Assembly (NCBI RefSeq): GCF_000224335.1
Contig: NZ_AFXZ01000034.1
Span: 94,373 to 158,372 of the forward strand
Direction of reading: 5' to 3'
Length of the DNA stretch: 64,000 nucleotides
DNA from: Bizionia argentinensis JUB59
GTDB lineage: Bacteria > Bacteroidota > Bacteroidia > Flavobacteriales > Flavobacteriaceae
The notes beneath the pieces were generated by a model that saw nothing but the letters and a program-made list of their open reading frames with translations, did not search any database and had not been told where the DNA came from. Position 1 is the stretch's first letter. Each line of letters opens with the position of its first letter. A program made the translations under genes and the position numbers. This document shows, piece after piece, positions 9,199 through 17,912 of this stretch.

Positions 9199-9831
9199 TT
9201 ATAGGTTTTTAGGAATTTCTTCGGCTTCACTAACTTTCATATTTCGAATCTTATCACGTTGCATGGATTTGTAATATGCGGCGCGACTAAGCGGTTCGTA
9301 TTCCTCGACTTCGCCAAGTAAAACCAAGTTGTCATTTTGAGATTTTCGGTAGCTAAACTGTGCTAAATTTCCCGTTTTGGTACAAATAGCATGCACTTTG
9401 GTAACATATTCCGCAGTTGCCATTAAGTTCGGCATAGGTCCAAAAGGATTACCCTTAAAGTCCATGTCTAGACCGGCAACAATAACCCGAACGCCTTTGT
9501 TGGCTAAATCGTTACAAACGCGAACAATTTCATCATCAAAAAACTGGGCTTCGTCAATACCAACCACATCGCAGCCATCGGCTAAAATAGGAATATTGGC
9601 AGCGGCAGGAACAGGTGTTGATCGGATTTGATTAGCATCGTGAGAGACTACCATTTCTTCATCATAACGCGAATCTACAGTCGGTTTAAAGATCTCTACT
9701 TTTTGTTTTGCAAATTGGGCGCGCTTAAGTCTACGAATTAATTCTTCTGTTTTACCAGAAAACATAGATCCGCAGATAACTTCTATCCAACCAAATTGTT
9801 CTTTATGATTTACTGTATTTTCGAGAAACAT
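9199..9831 (-). CDS. tdk: Thymidine kinase (type II) without the usual zinc cysteines
   Basis: This kinase phosphorylates thymidine for salvage to dTMP. The P-loop is GSMFSGKT at 21-28, and the catalytic glutamate is expected at Glu94 in GIDEAQFF. The lasso region begins at VHAICTKTGNLAQFSYRK (147-164), where most type II kinases have CxxC; here only Cys150 remains. The second zinc pair, near the C-terminus, reads SRAAYYKSM with no cysteine. The lasso is therefore expected to fold without zinc, which seems usual for Bacteroidota versions. It is the first gene of the tdk-alr pair. Confidence 0.94.
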   Translation of the reverse strand: MFLENTVNHKEQFGWIEVICGSMFSGKTEELIRRLKRAQFAKQKVEIFKPTVDSRYDEEMVVSHDANQIRSTPVPAAANIPILADGCDVVGIDEAQFFDDEIVRVCNDLANKGVRVIVAGLDMDFKGNPFGPMPNLMATAEYVTKVHAICTKTGNLAQFSYRKSQNDNLVLLGEVEEYEPLSRAAYYKSMQRDKIRNMKVSEAEEIPKNL

Positions 9832-9848
9832 TTTGTAATTTTAACACT

Positions 9849-9871
9849 AAAACAAACGGTATGTTCGTTTT
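9849..9871. promoter_or_regulatory. Inverted repeat in the tdk / 9935 divergent promoter region
   Basis: Arms AAAACAAAC and GTTCGTTTT (one mismatch) flank five bases, GGTAT. The repeat lies 18 bases upstream of the tdk start and 64 bases upstream of the divergent gene, so it could be an operator for either. No known regulator is recognised. Confidence 0.35.
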
Positions 9872-9934
9872 GTATAAAGGTGGCGTAAATTTATTAAAAA
9901 TCAAAAGCATAAATAGGTTTTAAAGTTAAAAGTT

Positions 9935-10666
9935 ATGAAGAAGAAGTTAGAGGCTGAATTAATGAGTATTGCACACAGAATACTAAAGTTAAAAGGAAAA
10001 GACGATCTTAATAAAATGCATCAAGAAGTCGCTATGCTCTATGAAAAACTAACGGTTTTAAAATTTGCAAAAGAAAATTTAGAGGATAATATTCCAACTA
10101 TTGGTAACGATTCGTCATTCTTTGATATGTTGGACGTTGCTTTTAATAATAAAGTGAGCGATAATATAGAGTTTGAAGATCGTACCTATATAAACATGGA
10201 TGACTCGGATCATGACGATATTATGGAACCTGCCATTGAGAAAATTAAAGATATGGTTGCTCAAATGCCACTAGAAGCAGAAATGGTAGATGCACTTTTT
10301 AATAAAACGGAACCTAAAACACAAGGTCGTGTTATGGATTTTGATGAAATTACAGCTGGTTTTGCAACAGAACCTATTTTTGATCCCGTGAAAAGAATTG
10401 ATCCTAATGCGAAAAAATCACTTAACGATAAGCTTAAAAAAGGCATTATTATTGGGCTTAATGACAAAATAGCTTTTATAAAACATTTATTTGATGGTGA
10501 AGGTGATGATTATAATCGTGTTATTTCTCAAGTGAATACTTTAAACTCTGTTGAAGAGGTTCATCAGTTTATTCTGAATATCGTTAAACCAGATTATAAT
10601 AATTGGGAAGGTAAAAGCGTTTATGAATTACGCTTTATGGAACTTATTGAAGGTAAATTCGACTAA
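9935..10666 (+). CDS. Conserved hypothetical protein (helical, acidic)
   Basis: This is a 243-residue soluble protein with no signal or membrane segment. The first 50 residues are predicted helical (MKKKLEAELMSIAHRILKLK, then HQEVAMLYEKLTVLKFAKE). The centre is acidic, with a DDSDHDDIMEP stretch and a possibly disordered middle. The last 90 residues (from about 153) are a helical module containing LNDKIAFIKHLFDGEGDDYNR and NTLNSVEEVHQFI. The general pattern is familiar from Bacteroidota genomes as a hypothetical protein. I do not recognise a function. It sits alone between the divergent tdk and rsmI, with 134 bases before rsmI. Confidence 0.85.
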   Translation: MKKKLEAELMSIAHRILKLKGKDDLNKMHQEVAMLYEKLTVLKFAKENLEDNIPTIGNDSSFFDMLDVAFNNKVSDNIEFEDRTYINMDDSDHDDIMEPAIEKIKDMVAQMPLEAEMVDALFNKTEPKTQGRVMDFDEITAGFATEPIFDPVKRIDPNAKKSLNDKLKKGIIIGLNDKIAFIKHLFDGEGDDYNRVISQVNTLNSVEEVHQFILNIVKPDYNNWEGKSVYELRFMELIEGKFD

Positions 10667-10800
10667 TACTTGGAGCCTGTTTTAAAGATAAAATCACTAA
10701 ATCCATTAGTTTAAATTTCTATTTAAATAAGCTTTTTAACTGGGCTTTTTTATGTTGAAATTGTTTCAAAGATTGTAAATTTGAATCGAAATCACGCTTT

Positions 10801-11469
10801 ATGAAATTGTACATTGTTCCAACACCAATTGGGAATCTTAAAGACATGACATTTAGAGCCGTAGAGGTTTTAAAATCTGTCGATTTAATTCTTGCTGAAG
10901 ACACACGAACTTCTGGAAAACTGCTAAAACATTTTGATGTTTTAACGCCTTCACAATCCCATCATATGCATAATGAGCATAAAACGGTGGAAAACTTAAT
11001 TAACAAACTGAAAAGTGGCGTTACCATGGCATTAATTAGTGATGCCGGAACACCAGCTATCTCAGATCCTGGTTTTTTATTGACCAGAGCTTGTATTGAA
11101 AATAATATTGAAGTCGATTGTTTACCAGGCGCCACGGCTTTTGTACCTGCTTTAGTGAACAGCGGTTTACCAAATGATAAATTTGTTTTTGAAGGTTTTT
11201 TGCCTGTAAAAAAAGGGCGTCAAACCCGGTTGTTACTTTTGGCTGAAGAAACACGAACGATTATCTTTTATGAAAGTCCACATAAACTTATAAAAACTTT
11301 GACTCATTTTTGTGAATATTTTGGAGAAGAAAGACCTGTTTCTGTATCTCGCGAAATCACCAAACTCTACGAAGAAACCATCCGAGGAACTGCCAAAGAA
11401 GTTTTAGAACATTATACAAATAAACCACCAAAAGGAGAAATTGTTGTGGTTGTTGGTGGGAAAAAGTAA
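10801..11469 (+). CDS. rsmI: 16S rRNA (cytidine(1402)-2'-O)-methyltransferase
   Basis: This SAM-dependent methyltransferase of the tetrapyrrole-methylase fold modifies C1402 in the ribosomal P site. The N-terminus MKLYIVPTPIGNLKDMTFRA contains the family PTPIGNLxD motif, followed by AEDTRTSGKLL, then ISDAGTPAISDPG near residues 80-92 and a CLPGATAFVPAL segment. The length of 222 residues is slightly shorter than the E. coli enzyme because the C-terminal small domain is missing, which is common in this phylum. It has no close neighbour on either side. Confidence 0.94.
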   Translation: MKLYIVPTPIGNLKDMTFRAVEVLKSVDLILAEDTRTSGKLLKHFDVLTPSQSHHMHNEHKTVENLINKLKSGVTMALISDAGTPAISDPGFLLTRACIENNIEVDCLPGATAFVPALVNSGLPNDKFVFEGFLPVKKGRQTRLLLLAEETRTIIFYESPHKLIKTLTHFCEYFGEERPVSVSREITKLYEETIRGTAKEVLEHYTNKPPKGEIVVVVGGKK

Positions 11470-11660
11470 TCTTATTGTTTTGTAGAAAAACAAAAGTAGG
11501 TCAAAATCGTTTTTTCAAAAACCAATATTAGCTTCATAATATGTGTTTGGACTAGAAAAATGATTTTTTGTTTCTCTACTCGCAGTATATCCAAACTTTA
11601 GATTTTTCCTAACAGTATCTGTTTAAAATTTAAGTATCTTAATCTTTACAAATTAGGGGT

Positions 11661-13016
11661 ATGAAAAATAAACATTATGACGTTTTTGTCATTGGCAGTG
11701 GTATTGCTGGACAAACCGCTGCAAAAATTTGCAGAGAAAACAATTTGAGCGTTGCCATTTCCGATAATAGGGAATTTGGAGGTACTTGTGCTAATAGAGG
11801 TTGCGATTCTAAAAAAATATTATTACAATTTTCGGAATTACTTTATCAAAGTAAGAGGTTGGAAGGACTTGGTATTAAAAAACTTCCCAAATTAAACTGG
11901 AAGAAAGTCCAGAAATTCAGACGCTCATTTTCTAATCCTATTCCGCCCAATACAGAACAAAATTTAAAAGATCTAGGCATTTCACTTTACCATCAATCGC
12001 CAAAATTTATAAGTAAAAATGAAGTTGAGGTAGAAGGAAAAGTTGTTTCTGCCGATCACTTTATTATTGCTACCGGAAATATTCCAAGAGAATTGGATAT
12101 AGAAGGTAAGGAGTTTTTAAAAGTAAGCGAAGATGTTTTGGATTTAAAGAAAATTCCGAAGTCTATAACCTTTATTGGTTCTGGTTATATTGCCATGGAG
12201 TTTGCTTGTATGTTAGCAACTTTGGGTTGCCAGGTTACTATTATTGAAAGAGATAAAACGTCTTTGGCCAATTTCGATCAGTTTCTAGTAAATAAACTGA
12301 TGACAAAAATGGAAAGATTGGGCGTGAAATTTATTTTTAATGCGGACGTGACTGCTGTTAAAGAACTAAAAAAGAATTTAAAAGTCTCCTATGCTGTCAA
12401 TGGTAATACTGAAACACATAAATCCAGACTAGTTATTAATACTGCTGGAAGAGTTGCTGCTGTAAAAGCTTTGCAACTTGAAAATGCAGGTGTTGAGGTG
12501 GACAAAGATGGCGTTGTAGTAAACGATTATTTACAGAGTAAATCACATCCAAAAGTATATGCCTGTGGCGATGTTTCCAATAAATCATTGGCGTTAACAC
12601 CGCTTTCAGGTTTGCAAGGTTATATTGCAGGTAATAATGTGGTTAAAGAAAAAACCAAAACGTTTGATGTGCCTTGTGTGCCTTCAACCGTATTTACCAC
12701 GCCAAATTTATCTTCCGTGGGTTATGGTGAAGAAGAAGCTAAAGCACGTTATAAAAATATAAAAGTGTATCAAGGTGATGCCAGCGATTGGTTCAATGCA
12801 AAAAAAGAGAATGAAGATACATATGCTTACACAATATTAGTCAATGAGCGTACCGATGAAATTGTAGGCGCTCATATTTTAAGTTCGGAAGCGAATGAAA
12901 GTATCAACGTATTTGCTACGGCTATTTATAATAAAATGACAGTAAAGGAATTTAAAAACATGATTTTTACATATCCTTCCTATGTTATCGATTTTAAGAG
13001 TATGATGGAAAATTAA
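11661..13016 (+). CDS. Class I disulfide oxidoreductase family flavoprotein without the catalytic His-Glu pair
   Basis: This 451-residue protein has the glutathione reductase/dihydrolipoamide dehydrogenase fold. FAD motif GSGIAG lies at 12-17; the redox disulfide pair is present as Cys43 and Cys48 in GGTCANRGCDSKK; the NAD(P)-binding motif GSGYIAMEF lies near 171. A YACGD segment contacts FAD. At the C-terminal interface, where glutathione reductase has HPTxxE, this protein reads FTYPSYVIDF, so the usual proton-relay histidine and glutamate are absent. The nearest patterns are those of MerA and transhydrogenase-like enzymes. The natural substrate cannot be told. It is monocistronic, with a 191-base upstream gap. 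Confidence 0.83.
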   Translation: MKNKHYDVFVIGSGIAGQTAAKICRENNLSVAISDNREFGGTCANRGCDSKKILLQFSELLYQSKRLEGLGIKKLPKLNWKKVQKFRRSFSNPIPPNTEQNLKDLGISLYHQSPKFISKNEVEVEGKVVSADHFIIATGNIPRELDIEGKEFLKVSEDVLDLKKIPKSITFIGSGYIAMEFACMLATLGCQVTIIERDKTSLANFDQFLVNKLMTKMERLGVKFIFNADVTAVKELKKNLKVSYAVNGNTETHKSRLVINTAGRVAAVKALQLENAGVEVDKDGVVVNDYLQSKSHPKVYACGDVSNKSLALTPLSGLQGYIAGNNVVKEKTKTFDVPCVPSTVFTTPNLSSVGYGEEEAKARYKNIKVYQGDASDWFNAKKENEDTYAYTILVNERTDEIVGAHILSSEANESINVFATAIYNKMTVKEFKNMIFTYPSYVIDFKSMMEN

Positions 13017-13132
13017 AAGCTGTTAAAAATCTTAAATTGTAATTGCAGTTTTGTCGTAAATGTAATTATGTACGCTGTAATTAAAGTCTGTGACAATTAA
13101 AATATTTTGGTAGAAACGCTTATATTGAAATA

Positions 13133-13705
13133 ATGCAAGATTTACTCCATAACATTCGTCAATGTACCATTTGTAAAGATTATTTACCATTAGGTCCAAG
13201 ACCGGTTCTGTCAGCACACAAAAATTCTAAAATCGTGATTATTGGTCAAGCGCCGGGAACTAAAGTTCATAAATCAGGAATACCATGGGATGATGCTAGT
13301 GGGAAACAATTACGAGCTTGGTTGGATGTAACAGACGAGCAATTCTATAATCCAGAAAATTTTGCCATAATACCAATGGGTTTCTGTTATCCGGGAAAGG
13401 GCAAATCTGGCGATTTACCGCCAAGGCCAGAATGTGCACCGCAATGGCATAATCAACTCTGGGAGCATATGCCGAAAGTAGAACTAGTTTTACTAATTGG
13501 TATGTATGCGCAGCGCTATTATTTAAAAGATAGAGCCAAAAAAACACTAACGGAAACGGTTGATAATTTTCAGGATTACTTACCGCGCTATTTGCCCTTA
13601 CCGCATCCATCGCCAAGGAATCGCTTTTGGTTTACTAAAAACCCTTGGTTTCAAACAGATATATTGCCTATATTAAAATCGAAAACACACAGTCTTATAA
13701 AATGA
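13133..13705 (+). CDS. Uracil-DNA glycosylase superfamily protein
   Basis: This 190-residue protein has the two UDG superfamily motifs. Motif 1, IIGQAPGTKVHKSGIPWDD, lies at about residues 35-53. The motif 2 equivalent, LPHPSPRNRFW, lies near 158. Four cysteines are scattered but the N-terminal CTICKDYL is not arranged as a full iron-sulfur cluster of family 4, so it belongs to the small UDG-like branch whose base specificity is uncertain. It presumably acts in base-excision repair or on modified bases. It is followed after 39 bases by the M28 peptidase on the same strand. Confidence 0.8.
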   Translation: MQDLLHNIRQCTICKDYLPLGPRPVLSAHKNSKIVIIGQAPGTKVHKSGIPWDDASGKQLRAWLDVTDEQFYNPENFAIIPMGFCYPGKGKSGDLPPRPECAPQWHNQLWEHMPKVELVLLIGMYAQRYYLKDRAKKTLTETVDNFQDYLPRYLPLPHPSPRNRFWFTKNPWFQTDILPILKSKTHSLIK

Positions 13706-13744
13706 AAAATCTATCTTTAACTTTCCCCTAAAATATTAGAAAAT

Positions 13745-15472
13745 ATGATTAAAAAAATACTATTTCTATTCGTTTTTAGCTTTGCTTTTGTGAGTCAGAT
13801 ACAAGCGCAAGGCTTAAAAAAGCAAGCAACTAAAGAAAGTTTAGATCAGATAATTGCAGAAAATTTCACCGGTGATTTGGCCTATGAAACGACGGCGTTT
13901 GTAGAACAATACTGGCGCGTTGTTGGAAATACTGGCTTTAATAAAAGTATTAACTTTGTAGCCAAACATTTGGAGGCTGCCGGTTATGTTCTAGAAGAAA
14001 AGGCATCGGCTAATAACCGATTGACCTATAGAATTGAAAAACGCGCACTTAAAAATCCAACTTGGGAAATTGTTGATGCCAGCGTTAGTTTTAATAACAA
14101 TGAAAAGCCTCTTTTAATGCAGGCTACCAACCGAAACATGGTGGCGCTAAATTCGTACAGTACACCAAAAGAAGGCGTAACTGCAGAGGTTGTTTATGTA
14201 AAGGATGTCCAGAAGTTAAAAAGCATGGATGTAAAAGGTAAAATTGTATTTGCTGAAACGAGTCCAGCACGTATTTTTAATACAGCCGTAGTTGAAGGCG
14301 GCGCTGTTGGCGTTATAACTTATGATAATCCATCTTATTTACAACCCGAAAAAAATACAACATCTATCCAATTTCGCTCGATTCCTTTTAATGCCAAAGC
14401 GAAAGGTTGGGCTGTCGCCTTATCTTATGAAGCAAAGGAAATACTTAAAGCTAAAGTTTTAGAAGGCACAACAACACTTAATGTGCAAATAGAAACTAAA
14501 ATATATGAATCGGAGGAATTAACCATTGTTGCCGACATTAGAGGAAGCAAATTACCAAAAGAACGTTTAGTTTTTAGTGCACATGTGCAAGAGCCTGGTG
14601 CAAATGACAACGCTACAGGTGTTGGTGTTGCCTTGGAAATGGCAACGCTTTCGGCAAAATTATTAAAAGAAAAAACATGGGATCCAGCACGTACGCTAAC
14701 TATTTTGTGGGGAGATGAAATTGTATCTACAGGACGTTATGTTCAGGAAGATGAAGTTCGAGCAAAACATATTAAGTGGGGAATAAGTTTAGATATGGTT
14801 GGAGAAAATACTGCAATTACAGGCGGTTCTTTTCTAATTGAAAAAATGCCAGACCCAAGTGCTATTTGGACCCGTGGTAATGATAAGCACTCAGAATGGG
14901 GTGGTCGCGTTATGAGTTTAGACCAAATGAAGCCGCATTATTTAAATGATTTTGTAATTCGTGAATTTGAGGCTCAAGGTAAACGTGCCAATTGGGAAGT
15001 GAATACGAATCCTTATGAAGGGGGAAGTGATCATATGCCATTTCTGCAAAATGATATTCCAAGTGTATTATTTTGGCATTTTACCGATCAATTTTATCAT
15101 ACAGATAATGATCGTCTTGATAAAGTATCCAAAGAAACACTTAAAAACGTGGGTATAGCATCATTAAATTCGGCTCATGTTTTATTAAATTCAGATGAAA
15201 AAACTGCGAATTCTATGATTTCAGCTATAGAAGAAGCCGCCATTTCTAGATTGAATGAAGAGTTAAAGCAAGGAAAAATAGCCATTAAAAAAGGAGATAA
15301 ATTAGCAGAGCAAATTGAAATTATTGAAGCTTGGCAAGATTGGTATGTAAGAGCCATTGCTACAACGGTTGATATGGTTTCAAAAGAAGAAAATTTAAAA
15401 GAATCTATTGGTAAATCACAGATGGTGGTTAAAAAAACGGCTGAAACTATTATTGAAGATTTAAAGAAATAA
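13745..15472 (+). CDS. Secreted M28-family metallopeptidase
   Basis: This exported peptidase of 575 residues begins with a signal peptide, MIKKILFLFVFSFAFVSQIQAQ. A PA-like insert covers about 120-240. The M28 catalytic domain follows: His280 in FSAHVQEPG, a bridging Asp in GANDNATG, a Glu in WGDEIVSTG, an Asp in SLDMVGE and a His in FYHTDNDRLD. In most M28 enzymes the first motif is HxD; here it is HVQ, so the aspartate next to the first ligand is absent. A helical tail of about 100 residues extends past the domain. It is probably a periplasmic or secreted aminopeptidase. It is followed by an OsmC gene 11 bases later. Confidence 0.87.
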   Translation: MIKKILFLFVFSFAFVSQIQAQGLKKQATKESLDQIIAENFTGDLAYETTAFVEQYWRVVGNTGFNKSINFVAKHLEAAGYVLEEKASANNRLTYRIEKRALKNPTWEIVDASVSFNNNEKPLLMQATNRNMVALNSYSTPKEGVTAEVVYVKDVQKLKSMDVKGKIVFAETSPARIFNTAVVEGGAVGVITYDNPSYLQPEKNTTSIQFRSIPFNAKAKGWAVALSYEAKEILKAKVLEGTTTLNVQIETKIYESEELTIVADIRGSKLPKERLVFSAHVQEPGANDNATGVGVALEMATLSAKLLKEKTWDPARTLTILWGDEIVSTGRYVQEDEVRAKHIKWGISLDMVGENTAITGGSFLIEKMPDPSAIWTRGNDKHSEWGGRVMSLDQMKPHYLNDFVIREFEAQGKRANWEVNTNPYEGGSDHMPFLQNDIPSVLFWHFTDQFYHTDNDRLDKVSKETLKNVGIASLNSAHVLLNSDEKTANSMISAIEEAAISRLNEELKQGKIAIKKGDKLAEQIEIIEAWQDWYVRAIATTVDMVSKEENLKESIGKSQMVVKKTAETIIEDLKK

Positions 15473-15483
15473 AAATAACAAAC

Positions 15484-15912
15484 ATGACAAATACAAATAA
15501 GGTAACTACGCATTGGAAAGGGAATATGCAATTTGAATCGGATAACCCAAGTGGAAAAACGGTTTTAATAGATACGAGTCCAGAAAATGGCGGACATAAT
15601 TCGGGACTATCACCAAAAGCTATGATGCTTTCAGCATTAGCAGGCTGTTCTGGGTTAGATGTGGTTTCTGTTTTAGATAAAATGAAAGTTCAGGTTTCCG
15701 AGTTTCGCATGGATACCTATGGCGAAATTACGGAAGAGCATCCAAAATATTACGACAAGGTTACCGTCGAATATCATTTTTATGGTGATAATTTAGATGA
15801 AAATAAAATTAAAAAGGCTGTCGATTTATCCATTGAAAAATACTGTGGCGTTATGGAAATGTTTCGAAAATTTGCTACGGTAAAAACGAGTATTCATTAT
15901 CATAATAAGTAA
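15484..15912 (+). CDS. OsmC family protein
   Basis: This 142-residue OsmC/Ohr-type protein has the two redox cysteines, Cys55 in ALAGCSGLDV and the second in the helix segment SIEKYCGVMEMF. Members reduce organic peroxides. The YeiJ/OsmC-like arrangement (LSPKAMMLSALAGCSG) suggests the general OsmC branch rather than Ohr. It follows the M28 gene by 11 bases and precedes recJ by 32 bases, so transcription is probably shared. Confidence 0.9.
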   Translation: MTNTNKVTTHWKGNMQFESDNPSGKTVLIDTSPENGGHNSGLSPKAMMLSALAGCSGLDVVSVLDKMKVQVSEFRMDTYGEITEEHPKYYDKVTVEYHFYGDNLDENKIKKAVDLSIEKYCGVMEMFRKFATVKTSIHYHNK

Positions 15913-15944
15913 ATAACTTTATCTTTTAAGGAATAAAAGACGCT

Positions 15945-17636
15945 ATGCGCTGGACTATTAAACCAAAACCAGAATCGGAAAAAGTAGACGCTTTACAAAA
16001 AGCGCTTCAAGTAGAACCTATTGTTGCCAACTTATTATTGCAACGTGGTATAGAAAGCTACGATGCGGCGAAGACGTTTTTTCGTCCGAGTTTAAAAGAT
16101 TTACACGATCCATATCTTATGAAAGATATGGATCTTGCTGTTGCTCGCATTGAAACGGCTTTGGAGGAAGGTGAACATATTATGGTTTATGGTGATTATG
16201 ATGTAGATGGCACCACGTCCGTGGCCTTAATGAGTTCGTATTTGAGGACCCGAACTGATTTGGTAGCTACGTATATTCCTGATCGCTATGATGAAGGTTA
16301 TGGCGTTTCATTTAAAGGAATTGATTTTGCTGATGACAATGGTATTTCTTTAATTATAGCTTTAGATTGTGGTATAAAAGCCATTGATAAAGTTGCTTAC
16401 GCCAATGAAAAAGGTATCGATTTTATTATTTGTGATCACCATAGACCGGGAGCAGAATTACCAAAAGCAGTCGCTATTTTAGATCCTAAACGCGATGATT
16501 GTACCTATCCGTATAAGGAATTATGTGGTTGTGGCGTCGGATTTAAACTTGTCCAAGCCCTGTCGACCCGACAAGGACAAACAACCGAAGATTTAACCGA
16601 ATATCTAGATTTGGTAGCCACAGCAATCGGTGCCGATATAGTTCCGATTACTGGTGAAAATCGCGCACTAGCTTATTTAGGACTTCAGGTTATTAACACA
16701 AATCCACGCCCAGGATTTGCCGCCATCATTTCCGAAGTTAAAAAAGAAACACTGACCATTACAGATGTGGTTTTCACTATTGCTCCACGCATAAATGCCG
16801 CAGGACGTATGAAACACGGTAATTATGCTGTGACTTTACTAACGGAAACAGATCCGGAATTGGCGAAAACCTATGCAGCAGAAATTGAGTTTTTTAATTC
16901 TGATAGAAAAGAAACGGATAAGCGCATAACCATTGAAGCTCTCGATCAAATAGAAACCAATAATGAGCAAGAAGGTTTTACATCTGTTGTATATCACGAA
17001 TCGTGGCATAAAGGTGTAATAGGTATTGTAGCATCAAGATTAATAGAAAGCTATTACAGGCCAACGCTAGTATTTACTAAAAGTGGCGACCGTTTGGCTG
17101 CCTCTGCACGTTCCATCAGTGGTTTTGACGTCTATAATGCTTTAGAAGCTTGTTCGGATCATATTGAACAATTTGGTGGGCATAAATACGCTGCTGGACT
17201 TACTTTAAAATCTGAAAATTATGAAGCATTTAAACAAGCTTTTGAAGATGAGGTTTCAAAAACCATAGATAGATCGTTATTAATGCCAGAAATTAAAATT
17301 GATGCTCAAATTGATTTGTGTGATGTGACACCCAAGTTCAACCGAATTTTAAAACAGTTTGCACCTTTTGGACCTGGTAATATGTCGCCTATTTTTATGA
17401 GCGATAATCTTACAGATACGGGTTACGGCAAATGTGTTGGCGAAGATAAAAGTCACTTGCGGATTACCGTTACTAATCCAGAAAAGACTAATAAATTGGT
17501 GTGTATTGGTTTTAGTTTAGGCGATAAATTAGAGACTATTACTAATAAAAAACCATTTCAAGCCGTGTATTCTATTGATGAAAATCATTGGAATGGAACT
17601 GTTTCGCTTCAATTGAAACTTCGGGATATTAAATAG
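15945..17636 (+). CDS. recJ: Single-stranded-DNA-specific exonuclease RecJ
   Basis: RecJ degrades single-stranded DNA 5' to 3' in recombination and mismatch repair. Motif I (MVYGDYDVDGTTS) lies near residue 83, the DHH motif as CDHHRPG near 165, a further PRINAAGRM segment near 286, and the DHHA1 motif GGHKYAAGLTL near 410. An OB-fold-like domain closes the 563-residue protein. The residues coordinating manganese are all present. It is the last gene of a plus-strand run; a 276-base gap with a nested palindrome follows. Confidence 0.95.
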   Translation: MRWTIKPKPESEKVDALQKALQVEPIVANLLLQRGIESYDAAKTFFRPSLKDLHDPYLMKDMDLAVARIETALEEGEHIMVYGDYDVDGTTSVALMSSYLRTRTDLVATYIPDRYDEGYGVSFKGIDFADDNGISLIIALDCGIKAIDKVAYANEKGIDFIICDHHRPGAELPKAVAILDPKRDDCTYPYKELCGCGVGFKLVQALSTRQGQTTEDLTEYLDLVATAIGADIVPITGENRALAYLGLQVINTNPRPGFAAIISEVKKETLTITDVVFTIAPRINAAGRMKHGNYAVTLLTETDPELAKTYAAEIEFFNSDRKETDKRITIEALDQIETNNEQEGFTSVVYHESWHKGVIGIVASRLIESYYRPTLVFTKSGDRLAASARSISGFDVYNALEACSDHIEQFGGHKYAAGLTLKSENYEAFKQAFEDEVSKTIDRSLLMPEIKIDAQIDLCDVTPKFNRILKQFAPFGPGNMSPIFMSDNLTDTGYGKCVGEDKSHLRITVTNPEKTNKLVCIGFSLGDKLETITNKKPFQAVYSIDENHWNGTVSLQLKLRDIK

Positions 17637-17815
17637 TGTTGTTTATTTATATCATTTGTGTAAAAAACTAAAATCCCCTTAAAAGTCTTTATTAGAAACA
17701 CTTCGTGTTGTACTTTTGTGCTTTCAATTTTCTCATGGATTAAAGTCGGTACTATATAAAACCGTTTTACATGGTTTCACATTGTGAGTTATGGAAGAAT
17801 AAACTTTATTTTAAA

Positions 17816-17855
17816 CCTCACAGGTTTTTAATCCCGAAACGTCGGGACTGTGAGG
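17816..17855. repeat. Nested palindrome (flavobacterial-type intergenic repeat)
   Basis: Outer arms CCTCACAG (17816-17823) and CTGTGAGG (17848-17855) enclose inner arms TCCCGA and TCGGGA. A trace of the outer unit, GCGAGGTCTTG, recurs near 35648. It lies between recJ and the MFS gene together with a weaker TTCCTG..CAGGAA palindrome at 17889-17906. Confidence 0.6.
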
Positions 17856-17912
17856 TCTTGACGGAAAGCAAAATATTAAATTAAAAGATTCCTGTCTTGG
17901 CAGGAAATTAGA

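Noticed and set aside
13296..13616. Minus-strand ORF of 106 codons inside the UDG-like gene
   Set aside because: It is an antisense frame of a gene with clear motifs; its own translation has no recognisable pattern.
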